From assembly GCF_014699005.1 (NCBI RefSeq), contig NZ_JACWZY010000007.1:124001-188000 (forward strand): DNA of 64,000 nt, given 5' to 3'. Origin of the DNA: Spirosoma profusum (GTDB lineage: Bacteria > Bacteroidota > Bacteroidia > Cytophagales > Spirosomataceae). The translations under genes were made by a program, and so were the position numbers. Below, in pieces: positions 44,145 to 53,344 of this stretch (positions are counted from its first letter, which is position 1; the number at the start of each line of letters is the position of its first letter). A model generated the notes under the pieces. It was given only the letters and a program-made list of their open reading frames with translations. It was not told where the DNA came from and made no database searches.

Positions 44145-46169
44145 ATGCCCCGAACAACTTTGTCTCCACTTTATGCTCCGTCGCGGCAAGCCATCGAGCA
44201 ATCCTGCATGAAGCGATATATGGACTGGTTATTCGTCAAGAAAGGGCTCTATTTTCGGGATTACGACGATTTGTGGGACTGGTCGGTCACCGATCTGGAA
44301 GACTTCTGGGAAAGCATCTGGCAGTTTTTCGACATTCAGTCGCATACACCTTACAAGCAGGTTGTGTTCCGACCGTCGGGGCGGGATATGATTGGAACAG
44401 AATGGTTTTCGGGCGCCACGCTCAATTACGCAGAACATATTTTTCGGCAGAAAACGACTCAACGGCATTCAGACCCACCCGCCCTACTGTATGCGTCAGA
44501 GCATCAGTCTTTAAAGTCTATTTCGTGGGAAATGCTCGAACAGGACGTAGCGGCAGTAGCCACGTACCTGCGCCAGCAAGGCGTTGGCGTTGGCGATCGG
44601 GTAGTGGCTGTGCTGCCGAACATTCCTGAAGCAGTTGTGGCGTTTCTGGCAACAAATGCTATTGGGGCAGTGTGGTCGAGTTGTTCGCCGGATTTTGGAA
44701 CGGCCAGCCTAGTGGAACGGTTTCGACAGGTTGAGCCAAAAGTGCTGATTGCGGCTGACGGTTATCATTACAACGGTAAGTCTATTGACAAAACGGAGTC
44801 AATTCAGGAACTGATAACGCGGCTGCCCACGCTACGTCAGGTTATCTGGGTACCTTATCTGGCTGGTGATTCTGCTACATTATCGGAAACATGGCCTGAG
44901 TCGATAAGCCAGTCGCGACGATTTTCAATCCATTGGGACGACGTTTTGGCAACCCCCGCACCTGATGGATTGACGTTTGAAGCCGTTCCGTTCGCGCATC
45001 CCATCTGGATATTGTATTCGTCGGGTACTACCGGAAAGCCGAAAGCCATTACCCACAGCGTGGGCGGCTGCCTGCTCGAACACCTGAAAGCGCTGGCGCT
45101 GCATCAGGACGTACGTGTGGGCGAGCGGTATTTCTGGTATTCGACTACGGGCTGGATGATGTGGAATTATGCAGTTGGGTCGATGCTCACTGGTGCTACG
45201 TTGGTTCTGTACGACGGTTCGCCGGCCTATCCTGATTTAAACGTACTCTGGAAACTCGCCGACGACGCTCGTATTCAGCATTTTGGTGGTGGTGCTGCTT
45301 ATTTCCTGGGATGCCTGCGCGCGGGCCTAAAACCTGGTACTACGTTCCGGCTGAATTACCTGCGTAGTATTGGTTCAACCGGTTCGCCGTTGCCATCCGA
45401 AGGATTTCGGTGGATATATGAATCGGTGAAGTCGAATGTATGGCTGATTTCGTTGAGTGGCGGAACCGATGTTTGCAGTGCGTTTGTAGGCGGAAACCCA
45501 TTACTGCCCGTTTATGAAGGAGAAATTCAGTGCCGAATGCTGGGTAGTAAAGTTGAAGCGGTCGATGGGAAGGGAAAACCGGTTCGTGAGGAGTTGGGTG
45601 AGATGGTCATTCAGGAACCCATGCCGTCGATGCCCATTTATTTCTGGAACGATCCTGATAACAACCGCTACCGGAAAAGCTATTTCGAGGAGTATCCCGG
45701 TATCTGGCGGCACGGCGATTATATACGAATCACCGAACGTAACGGCGTTATTATTTATGGTCGTTCCGACGCTACGTTAAACCGCGATGGGATACGTATT
45801 GGCACCAGCGAAATTTATAGTGCTGTAGAAAGCTTACCCGAAATCGCGGATAGTCTGGTCGTCGGTCTTGAACAACCGGGCGGCCGCTATTTTATGCCCT
45901 TATTCGTGGTGTTACGTAACGGCGCTACGTTAACGGATATGTTGAAAGATCGTATCCGGCAAACGCTACGTACCCAGCTCAGTCCGCGCCATGTGCCTGA
46001 TGCCGTATATGCGATTGAGGAAATACCTTATACGATCAGTGGCAAAAAACTGGAAACACCCGTCAAGAAGATTCTGGCCGGCATGGACCCGACACTGGCG
46101 ACCAGCAAAGACACGCTACGTAATCCGGATTCGCTGGCGCAGTTTGTTGGGTTTACAATCAGTCGGTGA
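44145..46169 (+). CDS. Acetoacetyl-CoA synthetase
   Basis: 674 residues from ATG 44145. An ANL-superfamily AMP-forming ligase: the P-loop SSGTTGKPKAITHS (about 292-305), the GWMMWNY block and the C-terminal domain with the catalytic Lys in ISGKKLETPVKKIL are all present. Its length and the N-terminal segment (SCMKRYMDWLFVKKGLYFRD and WSVTDLEDFWESIW) fit acetoacetate-CoA ligase rather than the shorter acetyl-CoA synthetase. It activates acetoacetate to acetoacetyl-CoA with ATP for ketone-body or leucine metabolism. It appears to be transcribed alone. Confidence 0.9.
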   Translation: MPRTTLSPLYAPSRQAIEQSCMKRYMDWLFVKKGLYFRDYDDLWDWSVTDLEDFWESIWQFFDIQSHTPYKQVVFRPSGRDMIGTEWFSGATLNYAEHIFRQKTTQRHSDPPALLYASEHQSLKSISWEMLEQDVAAVATYLRQQGVGVGDRVVAVLPNIPEAVVAFLATNAIGAVWSSCSPDFGTASLVERFRQVEPKVLIAADGYHYNGKSIDKTESIQELITRLPTLRQVIWVPYLAGDSATLSETWPESISQSRRFSIHWDDVLATPAPDGLTFEAVPFAHPIWILYSSGTTGKPKAITHSVGGCLLEHLKALALHQDVRVGERYFWYSTTGWMMWNYAVGSMLTGATLVLYDGSPAYPDLNVLWKLADDARIQHFGGGAAYFLGCLRAGLKPGTTFRLNYLRSIGSTGSPLPSEGFRWIYESVKSNVWLISLSGGTDVCSAFVGGNPLLPVYEGEIQCRMLGSKVEAVDGKGKPVREELGEMVIQEPMPSMPIYFWNDPDNNRYRKSYFEEYPGIWRHGDYIRITERNGVIIYGRSDATLNRDGIRIGTSEIYSAVESLPEIADSLVVGLEQPGGRYFMPLFVVLRNGATLTDMLKDRIRQTLRTQLSPRHVPDAVYAIEEIPYTISGKKLETPVKKILAGMDPTLATSKDTLRNPDSLAQFVGFTISR

Positions 46170-46304
46170 GGTAAAGTCGATTCGCCAAACAGAAGTAGTC
46201 TGACCAATTAGGAAATTTTAACAGTATGTTAAGTTTCTGGCAAACATTTCGCTATCTTCCAAACGTTAAAGAGGTATACAGACTACTCAGCTCATTACGT
46301 CCAG

Positions 46305-48032
46305 ATGGATACAGAAAATAAATTTGAGAACGAGCCCATGCGTGAGGATGCAGGTGGACCCACAAATCGGATTCAGAATGATAAAGCGACCGTTCGGCTG
46401 CCGATGCTCGTGGGAATCACACTGGCCGGTGGCATGCTCATTGGCGCTACGTTCTTCGGGGGCACCAAGAGCCTGAACAGCATTGGCCGGGGTTATACCA
46501 AATACCGGGAAATTCTTCAATTGATTGAAAACAACTACGTTGATACGGTCAATACGGACGATCTGGTTGATTTCTCGATTGAGAAAATGCTCCAGAAACT
46601 CGACCCACATACGGCCTATATGAATCCGCAGGATGCCGTTGCGGCCCGGTCGCAGTTGGAAGGTGGTTTCGATGGAATCGGTGTTGAATTCAACATCTAC
46701 AAAGACACCGTCTACGTAGTAACTCCGCTGGCGGGTGGCCCGTCGGAAGCGGCTGGTATTCTGAGTGGCGATAAAATTATCAAAGTCGATGATAAGCCGC
46801 TGGCGGGAGGGAAAATTGAAAATAGTGCTGTTTTTAAGGCACTACGTGGCAAACGTGGTTCGGAGGTGAAACTGACCATCTTGCGCAAAGGCGATAAAGA
46901 GCCTAAAGTATTCGCCATCACCCGCGACCGGATTCCAACGTATTCTGTCGATGCGGCCTACATGATCGACGCCAAAACGGGCTATCTGAAAATCAACCGA
47001 TTCTCCGAAACTACGTACGACGAGTTTAAAACAGCGTTGACTTCGCTGAAATCGCAGGGAATGTCGCAACTCCTACTCGACTTACGTAACAACCCCGGCG
47101 GCTATATGGACCGCGCTACCAGCATTGCCGACGAATTTATTTCGGGCAATAAGTTGCTGGTTTACACCGACGGTAAAGACAACCGCTACGACCGCAAAAC
47201 TTTCGCCCGCTTTACGGGACAGTTTGAAGAAGGTGCCTTAGTGGTGCTGGTCGATGAAGGCAGTGCGTCGGCTTCCGAGATTGTGGCTGGTGCTTTGCAG
47301 GATCACGACCGGGCGCTGATTGCAGGTCGGCGGTCGTTTGGTAAAGGGCTGGTACAGATGCCCGTTACGTTGTCGGACGGTTCTGAACTCCGACTGACGA
47401 TTTCGCGCTATTACACGCCCAGCGGACGTAGCATTCAGAAGCCTTACGTACCGGGTCATGAAGGCGATTACGAAAAAGATCTCGAAGTCCGCTCGAAACG
47501 GGGCGAATATTACATTGCTGATTCGATCAAAAACGACCCTAAACTGAAATTCAAAACCGATGGTGGTCGGGTAGTTTATGGAGGAGGTGGCATTACGCCT
47601 GACTACTTTATTCCGCGTGATTCGAGCTGGCAAACACCTTACCTGATTCACCTATACAGCAAGAATATCATTCGTGAATTTGCGATGGAGTACACCAATG
47701 ACAATCGGAAAAAACTCGAAAAGATGTCGTTTGCCGAGTTCGATAAAGCCGTTGTTATTGGTGACGATCAGATGAATCGTCTGGTAAAAGACGCTACTGC
47801 TGAAGGGATTAAGTTTAATGAGAAAGAATTTAATCGTTCGAAAAACTACATCCGTAATCAGATTAAAGCGCTGGTGGCGCGGACGGTGTTCCAGAAAAGC
47901 AACAAGGGCGGTCAGAACAACGAGTTTTTCCGTGTAATCGCCCAAACTGACGATACGTATCAGAAAGCCATCAAGCTATTCGACCGGGCCGATAAACTGG
48001 AACACGGCATGTTTTCGTATAATCAGAAATAA
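46305..48032 (+). CDS. S41 C-terminal processing peptidase (CtpA/Prc type)
   Basis: 575 residues. One N-terminal membrane anchor (about 33-52) puts the enzyme in the periplasm. A PDZ domain (about 105-190, with GIGVEFNIYKD) precedes the S41 core; the Ser-Lys dyad is in DEGSASASEIVAG (about 320) and RSFGKGLVQ (about 346). The C-terminal 130 residues form the helical extension seen in Bacteroidota members. It trims or degrades periplasmic proteins by their C-termini. A strong hairpin follows the stop. Confidence 0.93.
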   Translation: MDTENKFENEPMREDAGGPTNRIQNDKATVRLPMLVGITLAGGMLIGATFFGGTKSLNSIGRGYTKYREILQLIENNYVDTVNTDDLVDFSIEKMLQKLDPHTAYMNPQDAVAARSQLEGGFDGIGVEFNIYKDTVYVVTPLAGGPSEAAGILSGDKIIKVDDKPLAGGKIENSAVFKALRGKRGSEVKLTILRKGDKEPKVFAITRDRIPTYSVDAAYMIDAKTGYLKINRFSETTYDEFKTALTSLKSQGMSQLLLDLRNNPGGYMDRATSIADEFISGNKLLVYTDGKDNRYDRKTFARFTGQFEEGALVVLVDEGSASASEIVAGALQDHDRALIAGRRSFGKGLVQMPVTLSDGSELRLTISRYYTPSGRSIQKPYVPGHEGDYEKDLEVRSKRGEYYIADSIKNDPKLKFKTDGGRVVYGGGGITPDYFIPRDSSWQTPYLIHLYSKNIIREFAMEYTNDNRKKLEKMSFAEFDKAVVIGDDQMNRLVKDATAEGIKFNEKEFNRSKNYIRNQIKALVARTVFQKSNKGGQNNEFFRVIAQTDDTYQKAIKLFDRADKLEHGMFSYNQK

Positions 48033-48047
48033 GACGTAATACTTAAT

Positions 48048-48092
48048 AAAAACGGCGAAGGGAACTGATTAACGGTTCCCTTCGCCGTTTTT
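48048..48092. terminator. 18-bp perfect terminator hairpin
   Basis: Arms 48048-48065 and 48075-48092 (AAAAACGGCGAAGGGAAC and complement) around a 9-nt loop with terminal A and T runs. It ends the S41 peptidase gene; the convergent gene at 48173 may use it from the other side. Confidence 0.88.
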
Positions 48093-48172
48093 GGCCGCGA
48101 CAGGCGCTGGCTGTCAGCTACGTAGTATAGACCTAATTAGTCACTATCGCGACTTCGACAGGTGGAGCCTAA

Positions 48173-48616
48173 TTACTGCCGCTTTTTAAACTGGTATGCA
48201 AAGCCCAGAAACGACTGAAGATTGCCGGTTTTGAAATCTTTGCGGGAATAAGGCGCAATTTCGAAAGCGATACGTAGATTAGGCATAAATGTAAGCGGCT
48301 TAATTCGAACACCTATGTGCAGCGAGTAACCTTCCAGAACATCGCGGTTGTCGATGCCGTTCAACGCGTTGAACCGAATGCCCAGCCCGGTATAGTAATT
48401 GACCTGCGTCTGGCGCGATACGTTAATCATCGGACAAATAGTTGTGCTGAGCGACCCAAACAACGTATTGGTTTGCATTCGGGCGTCGAGCCAGAAGCCC
48501 CGGTCGGAGTTGGTACTAACCGACACTACGTTATTAAATGGATAATAGGCGACTGATGCCTGTCCGAAGGCCGATAGGGCGCTCCCCAACAGCAAAGCGA
48601 TTAGTACGTGTTTCAT
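48173..48616 (-). CDS. Small secreted beta-barrel-like protein
   Basis: 147 residues from ATG 48616; a longer in-frame start at 48853 lies within accD on the other strand and is rejected. Signal peptide [20 protein letters not shown]. Alternating hydrophobic strands ([53 protein letters not shown]) suggest a small outer-membrane barrel or a transporter-associated OmpA-like fragment. No family recognised. It is divergent from accD across 75 nt. Confidence 0.65.
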   Translation of the reverse strand: MKHVLIALLLGSALSAFGQASVAYYPFNNVVSVSTNSDRGFWLDARMQTNTLFGSLSTTICPMINVSRQTQVNYYTGLGIRFNALNGIDNRDVLEGYSLHIGVRIKPLTFMPNLRIAFEIAPYSRKDFKTGNLQSFLGFAYQFKKRQ

Positions 48617-48691
48617 AGCCGCAAAACAACAACTTTCTACCTGTTTTCTTTGTACCTTTACGGCTCTTTTTTCGATAATCACCCTCTGGAA

Positions 48692-49534
48692 ATGTCTTGG
48701 TTCGTCCGAAAAGATAAAGGGATTCAGACCCCAACCGAAATGAAGCGGGAAGCTCCCGACGGCTTGTGGTATCAGTGTCCCAACTGTAAAAAAGCAATGC
48801 AGACACGGGAGCATAAGCTCAATGCCTATACCTGTGTTCACTGCAATTACCACGAAAAAATAGGCTCAGAAGCTTACTTTTCGATTCTGTTCGATGAGAA
48901 CGAGTTCACGGAGATGGATGCCGATATGCGGTCGGGCGATCCGCTCCATTTTGTGGATACCAAGCCTTACCCAGCGCGGATTAAGTCGACCATTGAGAAA
49001 ACCGGCCTGAAAGATGCCGTTCGGACAGCGCACGGTCCTGTAAACGGACTAACTGTTACGATAGCTGTCATGGATTTCAACTTTATCGGCGGCTCGATGG
49101 GTTCGGTAGTTGGTGAAAAGATTGCCCGCGCTATCGATCACGCTATTCAGAACAAAACGCCGTTTCTGATGATTTCGCGATCTGGTGGTGCCCGGATGAT
49201 GGAAGCTGGTTTCTCGCTGATGCAAATGGCCAAAACATCGGCCAAACTGGCCCTGCTCGACAAAGCCAAATTGCCTTACATTTCGCTCTTGACTGATCCG
49301 ACAACAGGTGGCGTAACAGCTTCCTACGCTATGTTGGGTGATTTCAATATCGCGGAACCAGAAGCCCTGATTGGTTTTGCCGGTCCACGTGTTATCCGCG
49401 AAACGATTGGAAAAGATTTGCCAAAAGGCTTCCAAAGCGCCGAATTCGTCCTCGATCATGGGTTCCTTGACTTCATTGTCGATCGGAAAGATTTGAAAGA
49501 CAAAGTATTAAGTTTGTTTAAAATGCTCCTGTAG
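48692..49534 (+). CDS. accD: Acetyl-CoA carboxylase carboxyltransferase subunit beta
   Basis: 280 residues from ATG 48692, chosen because [15 protein letters not shown] is the standard N-terminus. The zinc ribbon is at CPNCKKAM (about 27-34) and YTCVHCNYH (about 46-54). The carboxyltransferase core has [20 protein letters not shown] (about 128-147) and [12 protein letters not shown] (about 162-173). With AccA it transfers carboxyl from carboxybiotin to acetyl-CoA, giving malonyl-CoA for fatty acid synthesis. Its start lies 75 nt from the divergent small secreted protein gene. Confidence 0.97.
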   Translation: MSWFVRKDKGIQTPTEMKREAPDGLWYQCPNCKKAMQTREHKLNAYTCVHCNYHEKIGSEAYFSILFDENEFTEMDADMRSGDPLHFVDTKPYPARIKSTIEKTGLKDAVRTAHGPVNGLTVTIAVMDFNFIGGSMGSVVGEKIARAIDHAIQNKTPFLMISRSGGARMMEAGFSLMQMAKTSAKLALLDKAKLPYISLLTDPTTGGVTASYAMLGDFNIAEPEALIGFAGPRVIRETIGKDLPKGFQSAEFVLDHGFLDFIVDRKDLKDKVLSLFKMLL

Positions 49535-49535
49535 C

Positions 49536-49600
49536 ATTGGGTAGAGGGGTAAGGGCATGGGGTACCCACTTCTGCCCAATGCCCAATGCCCAATGCCCTC
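49536..49600. repeat. Imperfect inverted repeat with tandem CCCAATG
   Basis: GTAGAGGGGTAAGGGCATGG resembles the arm of the 21.8-kb hairpin (GCAGAGGGGTTAGGGCATAG). The other side contains three tandem CCCAATG units at about 49574-49594 ahead of CCCTCTGCC. It lies between accD and the radical SAM gene and argues for the later start, 49607, of the latter. Confidence 0.55.
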
Positions 49601-49606
49601 TGCCTT

Positions 49607-50584
49607 ATGCGTCTCGTATCCCACCCGGTGCTCTGCAATTACTACGTGACGTATCGCTGCAATGCGAGCTGTAGTTTTTGCGACATCTGGGAGCGGCCTT
49701 CGCCATACGTTACGTTAGAAAGTGCCCGACAGAACTTCCGCGACCTCAAAAAACTAGGCGTCAGGGTTATTGATTTTACAGGCGGGGAACCTTTACTGCA
49801 CCGCCAACTGCCCGAATTGCTTCAGGAAGCCAAGCAACTGGGCTTCATCACGACCGTTACAACCAATGCCCTGCTTTACCCCAAACAGGCGGAACGACTC
49901 CGGGGGCTGGTCGATATGCTTCATTTCTCGCTCGATTCGCCGGTGGCAGAAGAACACGACCGCTCTCGTGGCGTTACGTGTTTCGATAAAGTGATGGAAT
50001 CGATTGCGATTGCCCGGCAATTGGGCGAACGCCCTGATATTCTATTTACGGTTTTCGAACGTAACGCGCACCAAATCAGGCAGATGCACGAAGAGATTTG
50101 CCTGCCCAACGATTTGGTCCTGATTCTCAACCCTGTTTTCGAGTACAATACGGTTGAGACCGGCGAACGTTTTACTGATACTACGTTACGTCAATTGTCG
50201 GGATGGGGGAAACAGAAAAATGTGTATCTGAACGAAGGATTTATTCAATTACGTCGGGATGGTGGCAATAAAGTCGATGACCCCGTTTGTCGGGCAGCCA
50301 GTACTACTATCGTTATTTCGCCCGAAAATAAAATTGTGCTGCCCTGCTACCATCTAGGTCTGAAAGATTTTCCAATCGACAATAATCTGTTTAACCTGTA
50401 TCGTTCTGAGGAAGTTCAGAAACTGGTAGCGTTGGAAGGACGACTACCCGGTTGTGAAAGCTGCGCGATTAATTGTTACATGCAGCCTTCTTTTGCCGTG
50501 GAAGTGAACAAATATTTCTGGCAGGCGCTCCCCAGTACATTAAAATATAACTGGGTCAAAGGTACCTGGAAACAGCTTTTTTAA
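49607..50584 (+). CDS. Radical SAM enzyme with SPASM-like C-terminal cysteines
   Basis: 325 residues from ATG 49607. The iron-sulfur/SAM motif C-x3-C-x2-C is in RCNASCSFCDIW (about 20-31), followed by VIDFTGGEPLLH (about 56-67) and NPVFEYNTVE in the barrel. The C-terminal part has a cluster-binding arrangement: CRAAS, LPCYHLGLKD and LPGCESCAINCYMQ. This resembles SPASM-type enzymes that bind extra clusters and often modify peptides or proteins. The target is unknown and no small peptide gene is adjacent. The stop lies within a 40-bp inverted repeat. Confidence 0.85.
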   Translation: MRLVSHPVLCNYYVTYRCNASCSFCDIWERPSPYVTLESARQNFRDLKKLGVRVIDFTGGEPLLHRQLPELLQEAKQLGFITTVTTNALLYPKQAERLRGLVDMLHFSLDSPVAEEHDRSRGVTCFDKVMESIAIARQLGERPDILFTVFERNAHQIRQMHEEICLPNDLVLILNPVFEYNTVETGERFTDTTLRQLSGWGKQKNVYLNEGFIQLRRDGGNKVDDPVCRAASTTIVISPENKIVLPCYHLGLKDFPIDNNLFNLYRSEEVQKLVALEGRLPGCESCAINCYMQPSFAVEVNKYFWQALPSTLKYNWVKGTWKQLF

Positions 50585-50684
50585 CCTTTTTGTCATTCTG
50601 AGGTACGAAGAATCTTAAAGCGTCTTTACACTCAGGTAAGGATACTTTAAGATTTTTCGTACCTCAGAATGACAAAAAGGTTAA
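50581..50684. terminator. 40-bp near-perfect inverted repeat between convergent genes
   Basis: Arms 50581-50620 and 50645-50684 match over 40 bp with one mismatch, starting TTAACCTTTTTGTCATTCTG. The left arm overlaps the radical SAM stop. It is closely related to the 53.2-kb repeat, so it belongs to a dispersed palindromic family and also serves as a bidirectional terminator. Confidence 0.85.
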
Positions 50685-50704
50685 AAAAGACTTGAATAGA
50701 CTTC

Positions 50705-51817
50705 TCACTTTTTCACAATTTTCCGCACAACCGACCGCCCAGCTACATCGGCACGTAGCACGTACTGACCCGGTGATAAGCTATCCATACTAATAACCTG
50801 TTCATGTTGCCGGGATGCTTTTTTGAAGCTTAACTCATGAAGATTTCGACCGCTGTTATCAAACAGTTGCAAACTGGCGACACCGGGCCGACTGGTTTGA
50901 ATTACCACCTGTAACCGGTCATCTACTGGATTCGGAAAGACGGTAAGTGTTACGTCAGCGTCAGAAAATTCTGAAATGGCGGTGATAATGGCTCCTTCCA
51001 TAGCAGGCTCATACGTCGGAATAGTGCTGGGCGTACCGGCTTTGTCTTCAACAATTAGTGAAATTTCCTGCGTCGTCTGACTGATGAGAACACCGTTCCG
51101 GTATTCAAATATGACGATGGCAACGCTATAGTTTCCCTGTTGCGTCGGGGCGTCCCAGGTTAACTCGCCGGAGCGATTATTGAGTTTGAAAATTCCTCTT
51201 CTTGTTACGTCGTTAGGAAATTTATAAGAAGGCACCAACTGATACGTACAGGCATCTTTGAACGTACTGGTCAGCACTTTAGCCAGCCCATATACCAAAC
51301 TATCGCCATCCGGATCGGTCGCTTTTAAGGAAAGAACTGCCTGCTGATTCACACCGATCCTAAAAGCTTCGGGTAAGTTCGGTGTTGGCGTTTGATTTGG
51401 AGTTGCTACGTTGGTCGAAAACGTTGTACTGAGTGTAAATAGCTGATTATTAGCGTCTGTAATATTGTTGTTCACTGTCCGATTGGCAAGGGCGACGGTC
51501 AGGTTATAGTTGCTTGGACCGGGGTAAGTGTGAATAATGCGATAGATATTTATGCTTGTTAATTTATCCGCCGATGAAACTCGGCTTTGGCGTATCACTT
51601 CACTAACGGTCCCATCGCCAAAACAAAGACTTATCGACGTAGCTGCGTCCGAAGCTAATCGTCCGGCGATATCATCCATACTGATCGTCACTATAATCTC
51701 GTACGTAAGTGCTGAGCCGGAAACCGGTTTGACCTGAATATGGCCACCTTGTAAATGCGTAGCCTGAACGGTCTGAATACTCAATAGGAGTATGAGCAGG
51801 GATAGAACGATTTTCAT
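50705..51817 (-). CDS. T9SS-sorted secreted protein with cadherin-like domain
   Basis: 370 residues from ATG 51817, where the signal peptide begins (MKIVLSLLILLLSIQTVQAT). The mature protein has a PKD-like beta domain (YEIIVTISMDDIAGRL), a DPDGDSLVYGL segment followed by GELTWDAPTQQGNYSVAI typical of cadherin-like/He_PIG modules, and a T9SS tail (VFPNPVDDRLQVVIQT, ending RKIVKK). It is likely a cell-surface or released structural/adhesin protein. No enzymatic motif. Divergent from the enoyl-CoA hydratase gene. Confidence 0.85.
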   Translation of the reverse strand: MKIVLSLLILLLSIQTVQATHLQGGHIQVKPVSGSALTYEIIVTISMDDIAGRLASDAATSISLCFGDGTVSEVIRQSRVSSADKLTSINIYRIIHTYPGPSNYNLTVALANRTVNNNITDANNQLFTLSTTFSTNVATPNQTPTPNLPEAFRIGVNQQAVLSLKATDPDGDSLVYGLAKVLTSTFKDACTYQLVPSYKFPNDVTRRGIFKLNNRSGELTWDAPTQQGNYSVAIVIFEYRNGVLISQTTQEISLIVEDKAGTPSTIPTYEPAMEGAIITAISEFSDADVTLTVFPNPVDDRLQVVIQTSRPGVASLQLFDNSGRNLHELSFKKASRQHEQVISMDSLSPGQYVLRADVAGRSVVRKIVKK

Positions 51818-51923
51818 GAAGTTAAGGGGAATGTCAGTTTTATCCTGATAACTCAAAATGGACACATAGCCATATAAAAGTTTTCAACTATTTTGTAAAT
51901 GGTATTTGTGTACCTTTCTGACC

Positions 51924-52742
51924 ATGTTATACACTGCCGAACAAGTCGCTCAATTGCCTGCCGAAGGATTCCGCTACGTGCTTACCACACTCAATGACAA
52001 CGTACTAACCGTTACGTTAAATCGCCCTGAAAAAAAGAATGCGCTCCACCAACCAATGCTTGCGGAACTGGCGTTTGCACTGGCGTATGCCCACTACGTT
52101 CCCGACGTTTGGATGGTAGTGTTGGCCGCTGCGGGCGATACGTTCTGTGCGGGCATGGACCTGAGAAGCCTATCTATTGACGATTTTGAAAGGAAAACAG
52201 TGCCCGAACCGGCTGGTCCTGTTCGGCTTGGTGAGTTGATGGCTGGTCTGCATAAGCCGTGCATCGCGCGTGTGCAGGGACCAGTTTATGCGGGTGGATT
52301 TTTGCTGGTGGGCGGTAGTACGTACGTAGTAGCGGCAGATTCTGCTACGTTCAGTTTGCCAGAAGCGAAACGGGGGCTTTTTCCGTTTCAGGTGCTGGCG
52401 GTGCTACTTGAACTTATGCCTGCACATACAGCTCTCGACCTATGTCTGCGGGCTAAAACGCTTACAGCGGAGAAGGCCCACCAGGTTGGTTTGGTGAGCA
52501 ACGTAGTGGCTAAAGATGAGCTAGATGAGGCCATTACGTCGTTGATTGACGAATTAAAACAGTTTTCGCCGACCGCATTGCAGTTTGGCTTACGGGCTTA
52601 CCAGCAATTAAAAAACCTGCCATCGGGTGAACAGCAGGCTTATTTGTACGAGCAATTTCAACAACTTCAGCAGACGCCCGATGCCAAAGAAGGTATGGCT
52701 GCTTTTCTGGAAAAACGCCCCCCGAAGTGGCGAGGACGCTAA
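51924..52742 (+). CDS. Enoyl-CoA hydratase/isomerase family protein
   Basis: 272 residues from ATG 51924. Crotonase fold: VTLNRPEKKNALHQPMLAEL (about 31-50), an oxyanion-hole segment AAGDTFCAGMDLRSL (about 70-84) and the second loop VQGPVYAGGFLLVGG (about 115-129). The first catalytic Glu of mitochondrial hydratase is not obvious; SLPEAKRGLFP supplies the Glu (about 150). It hydrates or isomerises enoyl-CoA in fatty or branched acid degradation; the exact substrate is unknown. Its stop abuts the opposite gene with no space. Confidence 0.9.
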   Translation: MLYTAEQVAQLPAEGFRYVLTTLNDNVLTVTLNRPEKKNALHQPMLAELAFALAYAHYVPDVWMVVLAAAGDTFCAGMDLRSLSIDDFERKTVPEPAGPVRLGELMAGLHKPCIARVQGPVYAGGFLLVGGSTYVVAADSATFSLPEAKRGLFPFQVLAVLLELMPAHTALDLCLRAKTLTAEKAHQVGLVSNVVAKDELDEAITSLIDELKQFSPTALQFGLRAYQQLKNLPSGEQQAYLYEQFQQLQQTPDAKEGMAAFLEKRPPKWRGR

Positions 52743-53207
52743 TTATTGTTTCGGCAAATCCGGGCAATTTTCTTTTCGACGTGTGTCGATAATGGTCTGA
52801 ATTTTCCAGTTTCCGCCCATTTTTACCAATGTAAAGGCATTGACGCCACAGTGGCTCTTATTACCCTGATAATAAAATACATAGGGTGTCCAGGCTGTTG
52901 CCATCTCAGCGTCGATTTTGATTTCCATGCCCGAAAGTCGTTCATCGAGGGCACCCGCTTTCGCCTTGCCAATGGAATTGATAAACCCGGCAATCGCTTC
53001 GTCACGTACTGATACGTCGCCTTGTTTGTTGACTACAGTTTGGAGCCGGGCGCTGGGCGTAAATAACGGTTTCAGCATCGATGAATCGGCTTTTTGCATG
53101 GCCTGAAACATGGTGTTGATGGTTGTTTTAACCGCAGTTTCGTCGGTAGACTGGGCGAATAATGCTGGACTAGCAAGCAGGCTGATGAAGAGCAGCGACG
53201 TTTTCAA
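52743..53207 (-). CDS. Secreted NTF2-like (DUF4440/SnoaL-type) protein
   Basis: 154 residues from TTG 53207 with a signal peptide (KTSLLFISLLASPALFAQS). The mature part is a cone-shaped NTF2/SnoaL domain: TINTMFQAMQKADSSMLKPL, then VRDEAIAGFINSIGKAK and TAWTPYVFYYQGNKSHCGVN with strand GGNWKIQTIIDTRR. The C-terminal Cys in NCPDLPKQ may pair with the earlier one. Such domains bind small ligands; no activity is predicted. Its stop codon is immediately adjacent to that of the enoyl-CoA hydratase gene on the other strand. Confidence 0.8.
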   Translation of the reverse strand: MKTSLLFISLLASPALFAQSTDETAVKTTINTMFQAMQKADSSMLKPLFTPSARLQTVVNKQGDVSVRDEAIAGFINSIGKAKAGALDERLSGMEIKIDAEMATAWTPYVFYYQGNKSHCGVNAFTLVKMGGNWKIQTIIDTRRKENCPDLPKQ

Positions 53208-53233
53208 GGCAGTAGCGGGTTTATGGAAAAGCC

Positions 53234-53327
53234 ATTTTTGTTATGCTGAGGAACGAAGCATCTTAACGTTTCCTTACTTACTTGTTTAGAAACGTTAAGA
53301 TGCTTCGTTCCTCAGCATGACAAAAAT
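53234..53327. terminator. 39-bp near-perfect inverted repeat
   Basis: Arms 53234-53272 and 53289-53327 pair over 39 bp with one mismatch, starting ATTTTTGTTATGCTGAGGAA. It follows the xylA stop on the minus strand and precedes the NTF2-like gene. Its sequence is a variant of the 50.6-kb repeat. Confidence 0.85.
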
Positions 53328-53344
53328 AATGCTCTTATTTTAAC

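Noticed and set aside
49574..49597. Tandem CCCAATG units as a CRISPR or satellite
   Set aside because: Only three 7-bp copies within an imperfect hairpin; no spacers.
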